From Labilithrix luteola (GTDB taxonomy: Bacteria > Myxococcota_A > Polyangia > Polyangiales > Polyangiaceae), in the NCBI RefSeq assembly GCF_001263205.1, contig NZ_CP012333.1, positions 7,152,001 to 7,216,000 of the forward strand: a DNA stretch of 64,000 bases, read 5' to 3'. This document shows positions 25,806 through 33,625 of this stretch, piece after piece; positions within the stretch are counted from its first letter, which is position 1; each line of letters begins with the position of its first letter. The position numbers and the translations under genes were made by a program. The notes below the pieces were generated by a model. The model saw nothing but the letters and a program-made list of their open reading frames with translations. It did not search any database and was not told the origin of the DNA.

Positions 25806-26557
25806 GCAAGGAGCCCATTCGTCTCGTCCACGAAGACCCCGACTTTGCCAGGTTGGTCGACGCGAGCCGCCTCCATTCCCCCTCGAGCAAGGTCATGGAC
25901 GGCGCACTGCGGGTCGCCGCTCGCGGAGCCGCCGCGACGCCCCCGAGGTCGTGGCGACTCCTCGCCCAGCGCTGGGCTGTGGGGATCACGGTCGTTGGCA
26001 CTGCCATCTTCGGGCTCGTCGTCATGCAAGCGCACTCGCGCGGGCAAGGCCCCGAACTCGAATCGAGCGTCGTCCAGACGCCGAATACCTCGAGCGTCGA
26101 GCCACGCGGCGAGTCTCCGGCAATCGTCGAGTCCCCCGAGAATCTTGCCGCGGCCCCGCCCGGCGCCGCCCCCACCGAGCCGCCCGTGCTCCCCGCGCGT
26201 CCCCAGGCCACGAAATCGGTCACCAAGCAGGACGTGCGCACGGCCGCCGATTCGTCTCCTTCTCATCCCACGCCGAGCTCGGGCACCTTCGCGGAAGAAC
26301 TCGCCCTCGTCTCTGCGGCCCGATCCGCGCTTGAAGGCGGCGACGTCGCCACGTGTCTGCGCACCCTCGATCGCTACGATGAGCGCTTCCGAGCAGGTCG
26401 CTTCCGCCAGGAGATCGATGTCATTCGGATCGAGGCGCTTGCCAACTCCGGTGACCGCGCTCGCGCGGAGGCTCTGGCGAATCGATTTTTGACAGTGAAC
26501 GCGAAGAGCCCATACGCGTATCGCGTCCGTTCACTCGTCGAGCATCTTCGAAACTGA
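25802..26557 (+). CDS. Cassette A gene 3: putative anti-sigma factor with helical-repeat tail
   Basis: The N-terminal 60 residues are cytoplasmic. A single membrane segment follows at about 60-78 (AVGITVVGTAIFGLVVM), then an 80-residue Pro/Ser linker. The C-terminal 90 residues are a TPR-like helical unit (ELALVSAARSALEGGDVATC, LRTLDRYDERFRAGRFRQEI, RIEALANSGDRARAEALANR). No HxxxCxxC zinc anti-sigma motif is seen. Its place and ATGA overlap with the sigma gene support the anti-sigma role. The equivalent gene in cassette B is 53245-54024. Confidence 0.7.
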   Translation: MSKEPIRLVHEDPDFARLVDASRLHSPSSKVMDGALRVAARGAAATPPRSWRLLAQRWAVGITVVGTAIFGLVVMQAHSRGQGPELESSVVQTPNTSSVEPRGESPAIVESPENLAAAPPGAAPTEPPVLPARPQATKSVTKQDVRTAADSSPSHPTPSSGTFAEELALVSAARSALEGGDVATCLRTLDRYDERFRAGRFRQEIDVIRIEALANSGDRARAEALANRFLTVNAKSPYAYRVRSLVEHLRN

Positions 26558-26585
26558 ACCGAATACGAAGAAGGTTCGAATAGTC

Positions 26586-27818
26586 ATGAATGAACAACGG
26601 CGCAGTCACGCCTTCTCTCCTCGCCTGCGGCGACTCAGTGCGGGTGCCGCGACCGCGCTCGCCGCACTGGCGGCGTCGTGCACGGCCTCGGAGAATCGCC
26701 CGATCAGCCTCGGAAATGACGAGCCAACGGCTCCCAGCTTCACCCCCACGGAGGCTGCAGAGGCTGGCGCCGAGGCGTCGCTCCCGCACGCGCTCATGTG
26801 CCCGGCCACCGAATGTCCGGCGCCCTATGCAACGTGCAAGTCTTCACCGGCGGTGTGTGGCACCAATCTGAACACCGACGTTCAGAACTGCGGCGCCTGC
26901 GGAAACACGTGCGGTGACTTTCGCAAGGGGCTCAACATGGCGAGCCGCTGCGTGGACGGCGCGTGCGTGTTCGAGTGTGCGGTCGTCGAGCACGAGCCCT
27001 TGCAGGTCTTTCGCGACTGCAACAGCCTCCTCGACGACGGCTGCGAGATCGACGTCTGGTCGGACGCCAAGAACTGCGGCGCCTGCGGGAACAAGTGCGC
27101 CGAAGGAGACCCCTGCATCGACGGCGTCTGCGGCTGCCGCCCCGGTCAGATCGCTTGCAGTGGCTATTGCGTCGACCCACGCAACAGCGACTCCAACTGC
27201 AACACGTGCAGGAACGTCTGCGAGTATCCGGCCGACGCTTGCGCCACCATGCCTCCGCACACGCTTTACGGATGCGCCGATCGCGAATGCGGCAGGTTGA
27301 AGTGCAATGGTGCGTACAGCGACTGCAATGGGGACTTGAGCCAAGGGTGCGCGTCCGATGGCTGCGAGACCTCCCTCGACACGCCAGCGAACTGCGGAGG
27401 GTGCGGAATCGCCTGTGCGCCAAATGAAGAGTGCGTTCTGCACCAATTCCAGAATTCCGGCTACTTCCAATGCGAGCCTTCGTGCGCCAGTGCCGGACTC
27501 ACGCAATGCACCGGCAAGTGCACCGATCTGTTGACGGACACGGACAACTGCGGAGTCTGCGGAAACAAGTGCATGACCGATAACGGTCCTCCCCTGCATC
27601 AGGTTCCGGCCTGTAGGAAGGGCATGTGCATGCGCGAATGTTCTCCGGGATTCGCCGACTGCAACGGCGACCCCATCGATGGTTGCGAGGTCGAGTTGAA
27701 GAACAACCCCGCGAACTGCGGAGCGTGCGGGAATCAATGTGACATGAGCGCAGGTCAGCCGTGCATCGAAGGCAAGTGCCTCACGGTCGAATGCGACGCC
27801 GGCGTGGTGACGAAGTGA
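26586..27818 (+). CDS. Cassette A gene 4: Cys-rich lipoprotein with six NCGxCG modules
   Basis: The signal peptide ends LAASC (Cys32). The mature protein has six modules around NCGACGNTC, NCGACGNKC, NCNTCRNVC, NCGGCGIAC, NCGVCGNKC and NCGACGNQC, each followed by a DGCE-type segment (DDGCEIDVW, DGCETSLDT, DGCEVELKN). Such modules form disulfide-rich knots in secreted myxobacterial proteins, and automated annotation often mislabels them. The 3' end overlaps the next gene's GTG start. No enzyme activity is predicted. Confidence 0.85.
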   Translation: MNEQRRSHAFSPRLRRLSAGAATALAALAASCTASENRPISLGNDEPTAPSFTPTEAAEAGAEASLPHALMCPATECPAPYATCKSSPAVCGTNLNTDVQNCGACGNTCGDFRKGLNMASRCVDGACVFECAVVEHEPLQVFRDCNSLLDDGCEIDVWSDAKNCGACGNKCAEGDPCIDGVCGCRPGQIACSGYCVDPRNSDSNCNTCRNVCEYPADACATMPPHTLYGCADRECGRLKCNGAYSDCNGDLSQGCASDGCETSLDTPANCGGCGIACAPNEECVLHQFQNSGYFQCEPSCASAGLTQCTGKCTDLLTDTDNCGVCGNKCMTDNGPPLHQVPACRKGMCMRECSPGFADCNGDPIDGCEVELKNNPANCGACGNQCDMSAGQPCIEGKCLTVECDAGVVTK

Positions 27819-29143
27819 GCCGGCGATGGATCACGCAGGGCTTCGGCATCGCTTCGATGTCGGTGCTCGGAGCTCTCGTCGCCGCCTTCGCCAGCTGCGC
27901 CACGAACAACGAGGGCGAGGCGGTCGGCGAGGACGCGTCGACGTCCACGCTTCCGGAGGCCGCGGCGGATGCCGAAGCGGACGCCGAGCGAGACAGCTCG
28001 TGTGAGCTTCCGGACGCGCAGTGCACGGGGCCGGTCGTCCCGTGCGAATCGGTCTCGTGGTGCATGGAATCGACACCGGTGACGCCTCGTCATGCCCTCA
28101 CGGCCGTCTGGGGCACGAGCAGGAGCGACGTATGGGCGGTCGGCTCGGGCGGATCGATCATCCACTACGACGGAAGCGCCTGGACGCAGACGCCCACGAA
28201 CGTTCCCAGTACGCTATTTGCCATTGGGGGAAGCGGTCCTCACGATATCTGGGTCGCGAGCTCCGCCGAGTACCTCTTGCACGGCAGCGGGTATACGAAT
28301 GGCACCGCCGAATGGACGAACGAGGCTCCAGTCGGTCGAACGCCGGTGGACATCGACCGGGACACGATTCTGAGCGCGGTATGGGTCAGCTCCACGAGCG
28401 ACGTTCGGCTCGGCACGGCGGTCGGGGACTTCGGATATCCGATTCGGATCATGGATCCCACATTCATGTACTTCGGTTCTGGAAACCAACTTGCCCCGCT
28501 GAACGTGGACGACGGCGGCCTTCGCTGGCGGACCATCCCCGGTAAAGGCAGCGTAGCGAGCATCTGGGGAAGCTCGGACGACGACGTCTGGATGGCGGTC
28601 GACAAGGGCGGCACCGAGCGCGGGCTGCTCCTGCACGGCACGGGGTACACGGGGCCGGCGCCCAATCCAACGCTGCTCGCGGATCGCGGGTGCGTCGTCG
28701 GCTGTTATCCAGGCTGCACGGCATGCGCCGCCGTCGACGATCGGTTCGCGTGGACGTCGATCGACAGTCAGAGCAAGCTCGCCTTTCGCGCGATTTGGGG
28801 AAGCAGCGAAAGCGACGTTTGGGCCGTCGGTGAGGGTGGCAATATCCGGCGCTATCAAACCGGCGATCCGCGTTTCCAGAGGATTGCGTCGCCCACCCCC
28901 CACACGCTCCGCGCGATTTGGGGCAGCGGTCCCTCGGACGTGTGGATGGTAGGCGACGAGGGAACCATCCTTCACTTCGACGGAACGACGGTCAGCGAAT
29001 CGACCGCTCAGTTCCCATTGGGGGCAAAACCGCACCTTCGTGGGGTGTGGGGAAGCGGTCCTTCCGACGTCTGGATCGTCGGCGACGGCATCGTGCTCCA
29101 CTACACCGGCCGGAATCCCTCGCACGCGGAAGGTGGCCGATGA
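27815..29143 (+). CDS. Cassette A gene 5: seven-bladed WxxG-propeller lipoprotein
   Basis: I chose GTG 27815, overlapping the upstream stop (GTGA), because it gives VSRRWITQGFGIASMSVLGA and a lipobox at Cys28 (AFASC). After an acidic linker come seven units built on AVWGTSRSDVWAVG: AIGGSGPHDIWVAS, AVWVSSTSDVRLGT, SIWGSSDDDVWMAV, AIWGSSESDVWAVG, AIWGSGPSDVWMVG and GVWGSGPSDVWIVG follow the first. Each is trailed by an ILHYDG-type strand. This predicts a single beta-propeller. The next gene starts in an ATGA overlap. Confidence 0.85.
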   Translation: MSRRWITQGFGIASMSVLGALVAAFASCATNNEGEAVGEDASTSTLPEAAADAEADAERDSSCELPDAQCTGPVVPCESVSWCMESTPVTPRHALTAVWGTSRSDVWAVGSGGSIIHYDGSAWTQTPTNVPSTLFAIGGSGPHDIWVASSAEYLLHGSGYTNGTAEWTNEAPVGRTPVDIDRDTILSAVWVSSTSDVRLGTAVGDFGYPIRIMDPTFMYFGSGNQLAPLNVDDGGLRWRTIPGKGSVASIWGSSDDDVWMAVDKGGTERGLLLHGTGYTGPAPNPTLLADRGCVVGCYPGCTACAAVDDRFAWTSIDSQSKLAFRAIWGSSESDVWAVGEGGNIRRYQTGDPRFQRIASPTPHTLRAIWGSGPSDVWMVGDEGTILHFDGTTVSESTAQFPLGAKPHLRGVWGSGPSDVWIVGDGIVLHYTGRNPSHAEGGR

Positions 29144-30348
29144 AGCGCCTCGACCTCTCGTGCGCAGCACTGCTCGGGCTGATGGGCGCGGCGGCGCTCC
29201 TTGCCTGCGCGGACTCGAACGACGCGCCCGGCGAGACCAGCGACGACGCCGGCCCCATCCTCGCGCCGACAGAGGCCTCGGTCGACCCGATCGAGAGCGG
29301 CGTGGACGCAGGCGCCGACGCACATGCGGATGCAGACGCGAGCAAACGTCTGTGCTCCGACGACGGCTTCTGTCACACGGTCGTTCCCGAGGGGCTGCGC
29401 TTCCGGGGCGTCTGGGGCGATGGCGCCGGCATCGTCTGGGGCATCACCCTGGAGAAGAACGTCATGCGCTGGGACGGCTCGACGTGGACCGCCTTCGCGC
29501 AGCTCGACGCGGTCCCCACCGCGATCTGGGGAAGCGGACCGACGGATCTCTGGATCGCGACGACGAGCGGGCTCCTTCACGGCATCGGCTCGTCCTCGGC
29601 GACGGTCGCATTCGCGCCGATCGAGGACCTGCCGGGCGACGTCACCGTTCCAGTACTCTCGATTTGGGGCAGGAGCGCGACGGACATCTGGGCCGTGGGT
29701 GGACGCAAAGACGACCTGGTTTGGCCGGCGGCCACGAAAGGGCGCGCCCTGCACTACGACGGGACGACGTGGAGCACGGATGCGACCCTCACTTCCCGTA
29801 GCGTCGCCTTCGCCGGTGTCACCGGCAACGCGTCATCGGTTTGGCTCTACGGCACCGCGACCGAGGGCTTCTTTCAGCGCGCCCGTCTCCTCAGAGGCCC
29901 TGGCGACGGCTCCCCTTGGAGCACGGTCGCTCTGCCGGACGATCCTGCTGGACTGTATTACCCCTTCGCAAAAGTCGTGACGGCATTTGGATTGAGCTCC
30001 GATACCTCGATTTGGGCCGCCGGTGAAACCATGGAAGGGACCAAGGCCTCGTGGCAGGGAACGAGCTCGGACGACGGCACCACGTTTACCTGGCGCTTTG
30101 CGAAGAGGGAGTCTTGGGAACGCTCGATCTCCGGACTTTGGGGAACCGCGCCGAACGACTCCTGGGCCATCGGAGAAGTCGGGCTCGTCAGCCATTGGGA
30201 CGGAACGGAATGGAAGCAGTCGGCGGTCCGGGTGACGGGCAGTCCCGTCGGTAAGTCGCTTTGGGCGATCTGGGGAAAGAGCTCGGACGACTTCTGGGTC
30301 GTTGGAGACGAGATCGCACTTCACAAAACGACGGCAGGTAAACCGTAA
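29140..30348 (+). CDS. Cassette A gene 6: second seven-bladed WxxG-propeller lipoprotein
   Basis: ATG 29140 overlaps the stop of the previous gene. The signal peptide MKRLDLSCAALLGLMGAAAL ends LLAC (Cys23). A linker rich in Asp, Ala and Gly follows, then seven units: GVWGDGAGIVWGIT, AIWGSGPTDLWIAT, SIWGRSATDIWAVG, GVTGNASSVWLYG, AFGLSSDTSIWAAG, GLWGTAPNDSWAIG and AIWGKSSDDFWVVG. It is a divergent paralogue of gene 5. The next gene starts within its TAA (TAATG). Confidence 0.85.
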   Translation: MKRLDLSCAALLGLMGAAALLACADSNDAPGETSDDAGPILAPTEASVDPIESGVDAGADAHADADASKRLCSDDGFCHTVVPEGLRFRGVWGDGAGIVWGITLEKNVMRWDGSTWTAFAQLDAVPTAIWGSGPTDLWIATTSGLLHGIGSSSATVAFAPIEDLPGDVTVPVLSIWGRSATDIWAVGGRKDDLVWPAATKGRALHYDGTTWSTDATLTSRSVAFAGVTGNASSVWLYGTATEGFFQRARLLRGPGDGSPWSTVALPDDPAGLYYPFAKVVTAFGLSSDTSIWAAGETMEGTKASWQGTSSDDGTTFTWRFAKRESWERSISGLWGTAPNDSWAIGEVGLVSHWDGTEWKQSAVRVTGSPVGKSLWAIWGKSSDDFWVVGDEIALHKTTAGKP

Positions 30349-31709
30349 TGCTGTTCAGGCGATTTGTTTTCACTGCCCTCGGATTGGGGCTCGTCGGCTC
30401 CTTCGTCGCGTGCAGCTCCGCGGAGTCTCGTACGGAGTTCGACGCCCATGACGCGGCTCGACCGACGCCTGATCTCGGCAATTCGCCGGATGGGGGCGTC
30501 GAGCTCGACGCGGAGGCCGACGCCGACGCGGCTCGATCGCCGTTCGACCCGACGGATGCCCCCGTCACGTGCACGAACGAGCCGTGTGCCGTCGAGCTCG
30601 TCGCGGGCGAACGTCACTTCTGCGCTCGCATGAAGGACGGCACGGCCCGCTGCTGGGGAGACAACGCCAAGGGCGCTCTCGGCTTCGACGATGCGGGTGC
30701 GCCTGCCGTGAGCAACGTGAAGCAGCTCTCCGCGGCTGGTGCCACGACGTGCGCGTTGCTCGACGACGGACGCGTCCAGTGCTGGGGAGCCAACGATCGC
30801 GGCCAGCTCGGCCTCGGCAGCAATCCTCCAATCGCGGACAGCGCGCGTCATCCGACGCCGGCACCGGTCGTGCTCGCGAGTGCTTCACGAATCGACGTCG
30901 GGCCGACAGGGGCGTGTGCGGTCCTCACGAGCGGCGAGCTCTATTGTTGGGGAGGCAACGAGCGTGCACAGCTCGGTCGAGCCGCGACGTCCGGCGTCTC
31001 CGCGCCCACGAAGGTGGACGCCTTCGCCATCGCAACCGCACGCATGGTGCTCGGCAGCTACTCCTCGTTGGTGCTCAGCAAGAGCGGTGAGGTCTTCTCA
31101 TGGGGCGCCGTCGCCGCCGGTGAGGGCTCGATTTGCGGCCGTCAGGCCTCGGTGCCGACGGACCCTCGCCCCGCGTCGATCGAGCTGAGCGACGTCACGA
31201 GTCTCGCGGCGTCGACCACCACCATGCTCCCGGTGATCTCGCCCTACGGGCTGCCGGACCGAGGAATTGCCCACGCCTGCGCGGTGCAGAAGGGAGAGAT
31301 CTTCTGTTGGGGCGACAGCGTGCTCGGCGCTCTCGGCATCGGTCTGAGCGGCGCGCGCGATTTCCCCACCCGCAGCTTCGTCGTGAACAAGACGGCCTGG
31401 CCGCAGCAGGTGGCGGCTGGCGGCGACGTGAGCTGTGCTCGTTTCACCGACGGCACCGTGGAGTGCGCAGGAGACAACACCGCTGGCGCTCTGGGGATGG
31501 ATCCACAGAAGCCATTCTCGCTCACGTTCACGCCGGTTCCGAGATTCACGAAGTCCGTCGTGCACGTCGCGGTCGCGACACACAGCGTCTGTGCGCTCGC
31601 GGTCGAGGGGGGCATCTTCTGTTGGGGCAGCAATGAGCACGGCGAGCTCGGCCAAGGGACCGTCGATCAAGCCCCCCACCCGGTGCCGGTTCAGGTCTCC
31701 TTTCACTGA
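30348..31709 (+). CDS. Cassette A gene 7: RCC1-like seven-bladed lipoprotein
   Basis: The ATG shares its A with the previous stop (TAATG). The signal ends SFVAC (Cys22). A 55-residue acidic linker leads to seven RCC1 units: CWGDNAKGALGFD, CWGANDRGQLGLG, CWGGNERAQLGRA, SWGAVAAGEG, CWGDSVLGALGIG, CAGDNTAGALGMD and CWGSNEHGELGQG. RCC1 propellers bind proteins or nucleic acids inside eukaryotic cells; here the protein is a surface lipoprotein and its partner is unknown. The same unit order recurs in cassettes B and C. Confidence 0.9.
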   Translation: MLFRRFVFTALGLGLVGSFVACSSAESRTEFDAHDAARPTPDLGNSPDGGVELDAEADADAARSPFDPTDAPVTCTNEPCAVELVAGERHFCARMKDGTARCWGDNAKGALGFDDAGAPAVSNVKQLSAAGATTCALLDDGRVQCWGANDRGQLGLGSNPPIADSARHPTPAPVVLASASRIDVGPTGACAVLTSGELYCWGGNERAQLGRAATSGVSAPTKVDAFAIATARMVLGSYSSLVLSKSGEVFSWGAVAAGEGSICGRQASVPTDPRPASIELSDVTSLAASTTTMLPVISPYGLPDRGIAHACAVQKGEIFCWGDSVLGALGIGLSGARDFPTRSFVVNKTAWPQQVAAGGDVSCARFTDGTVECAGDNTAGALGMDPQKPFSLTFTPVPRFTKSVVHVAVATHSVCALAVEGGIFCWGSNEHGELGQGTVDQAPHPVPVQVSFH

Positions 31710-31721
31710 AGGTCGGAAGCG

Positions 31722-33515
31722 ATGAACAACTCGTTCACTACCCGGACACGCCTCTTTCTCTGTGGAAGTGTCGCAATAGCTACGATCTTGGCCTGCTCGT
31801 CACGCGCGGGCTTCGACCCCAGGGAGGAGGTGCTGCTTCCCCCTGATGGCAGCGCACCGGAGACGTCGGCGCCGACATGCGGGATTCATTGCTCGCGCGA
31901 TCTGAAGCAGGTCCTCGACGGCTGCGAGGGGGCCGAGACTGTCGTGGCCACCTGCAATGCCGATGAAGGCTGTGGAGACGGGAAATGCGTCGATGCTTGC
32001 AGCGCAGCCACGCTCTCCAAAGGCTCGGCCGGCTGCGATTTCTGGACGGTCTATCCCGACAGCCCGGGTGAATCACGGGGCAGCTGCTTTGCCGTCCTCG
32101 TCGCCAACACGTGGGATCGCAATGTCACCATAGCCGCCGAACACGGCAGCGACACCCTCGATATTTCGAAGTCGACCTACGTCATCGATTGGGGCGGACA
32201 CGCACCAACGTATACGCCGCTCGAGGGACCGCTGCCTCCGGGGAAGATTGCGGGCGTGTTCCTCTCGTACGACGCCGCTTCGAGCAGCCCTCACAAAGTC
32301 AGCTGCCCCGCCGCGGTCACGCCGGCACTCCTCCAGGACCCGATGAAATACGGGACCGTCAAGACGAAGGCGTTTCGTATCCGCACGGACGCGCCGGTCG
32401 CCGCCTACTCCGTTGCGCCCTATGGTGGATTCGAGTCCTTCGAGCCTACGGCGACGCTCCTTCTTCCGACCTCCAGCTGGACGAAGAACTACATCGCGGT
32501 CTCGCCGTTCGATTTCGGCGAAACGCGCAAGCCGCGAACCCTTCAGATCATCGCCAACGAGGACGGCACCGAGATCACGATGCGACCGACGGTGGACGTT
32601 CGCGCCGGCGTCGACATCGCAAGCGCGCCGGCGGGCACAACACAGACGTGGTCGCTCGACCGGGGACAGGTTCTCCAGTTCTATCAATCGTCGCTCACCG
32701 GGACTCCCATCGAGGCGACGAAGCCAATCGCCGTTTTCGGCGGTTCACACTGCGACTTCCTCCCGGTCATGTATTGCGACATGCTCCAGCAGCAGATCCC
32801 TCCTTTTGCCCAATGGGGAACCGAATACGCCGTCGTTCCCTATCAGCCACGCATTCCAAGCGTGGGCGCCGACACCACCTCGGCACGCGAGCTCGTCCCG
32901 TACACCATCGTCGGTGCGGTCGACGACACGGTGCTGACGTACGAGCCGTCGCGTCCGCGCGATGCGCCGGAGACCTTGAAGTCCAACGAGTCGGTGAGCT
33001 TCATGACCGACCAGCTCTTCGTGGTGAAGAGCCAAGACTCCAAGCACCCGTTCCACGTGAGCACGTACATGACGGGCGCGACGTTCGGGGGCGGAGTCCC
33101 CGGCAACGTGACGTTGGGAGATCCCGACTTCGTCAACGTCCCGCCGACGGATCAGTACCTCGACCGCTACATCTTTCTCGCCGACTTCACCTTCCCGGAC
33201 ACGATGCTCACCATCGTCCGAAAGGCGACGACAAAAGGTTTTGCGCCCGTCGAGCTCGAGTGCGCCGGCGAAGTCACGGATTTTTCACCACTCGGCACGA
33301 GCGGGAAGTACGAATTCGCGTGGGTGAAGATCACGGAGGGATTCGTGCCCCAACAATTTGCGAAGGGCACCTGTGGCTACGGTCGGCACGAGGTGCACAG
33401 CGATGGGCCGTTCTCGGTCTCGGTGTGGGGGGTCGGGCCGTATTCGAGTTACGGCTTCGTCGGCGGAATGGGACTCCGCCCAATTCACACTGCACCTCCG
33501 CCGACGGTGCGATAG
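31722..33515 (+). CDS. Cassette A gene 8: IgGFc-binding-domain lipoprotein
   Basis: The 597-residue product has a lipobox at Cys25 (TILAC) and a compact Cys-rich module (CGIHCSRDLKQVLDGC, then CNADEGCGDGKCVDACSAA). The IgGFc-binding N-terminal domain follows: WTKNYIAVSPFDFGE, LQIIANEDGTEITMRP, LQQQIPPFAQWGTEYAVVPY, then KHPFHVSTYMTG. In animals this domain occurs in mucus proteins; in bacteria it is found in large surface proteins of unknown role. It is 12 bases downstream of gene 7 and ends the cassette. Confidence 0.9.
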   Translation: MNNSFTTRTRLFLCGSVAIATILACSSRAGFDPREEVLLPPDGSAPETSAPTCGIHCSRDLKQVLDGCEGAETVVATCNADEGCGDGKCVDACSAATLSKGSAGCDFWTVYPDSPGESRGSCFAVLVANTWDRNVTIAAEHGSDTLDISKSTYVIDWGGHAPTYTPLEGPLPPGKIAGVFLSYDAASSSPHKVSCPAAVTPALLQDPMKYGTVKTKAFRIRTDAPVAAYSVAPYGGFESFEPTATLLLPTSSWTKNYIAVSPFDFGETRKPRTLQIIANEDGTEITMRPTVDVRAGVDIASAPAGTTQTWSLDRGQVLQFYQSSLTGTPIEATKPIAVFGGSHCDFLPVMYCDMLQQQIPPFAQWGTEYAVVPYQPRIPSVGADTTSARELVPYTIVGAVDDTVLTYEPSRPRDAPETLKSNESVSFMTDQLFVVKSQDSKHPFHVSTYMTGATFGGGVPGNVTLGDPDFVNVPPTDQYLDRYIFLADFTFPDTMLTIVRKATTKGFAPVELECAGEVTDFSPLGTSGKYEFAWVKITEGFVPQQFAKGTCGYGRHEVHSDGPFSVSVWGVGPYSSYGFVGGMGLRPIHTAPPPTVR

Positions 33516-33625
33516 CGACCTTCGCGCGTGGTGCACGCTGATCATGAGCTGGCGGCACTGATGCGCTCGAACAAATTCGTAGGGGCGCCGGTGCGCCGTT
33601 TCCTCTCGAGATTGGATACCTGCCG

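Noticed and set aside
32111..33541. A 476-residue plus-strand frame inside the cassette A IgGFc gene
   Set aside because: It is a shifted reading of the real gene, Arg-rich with no motifs, while the other frame has a signal peptide and the family domain.
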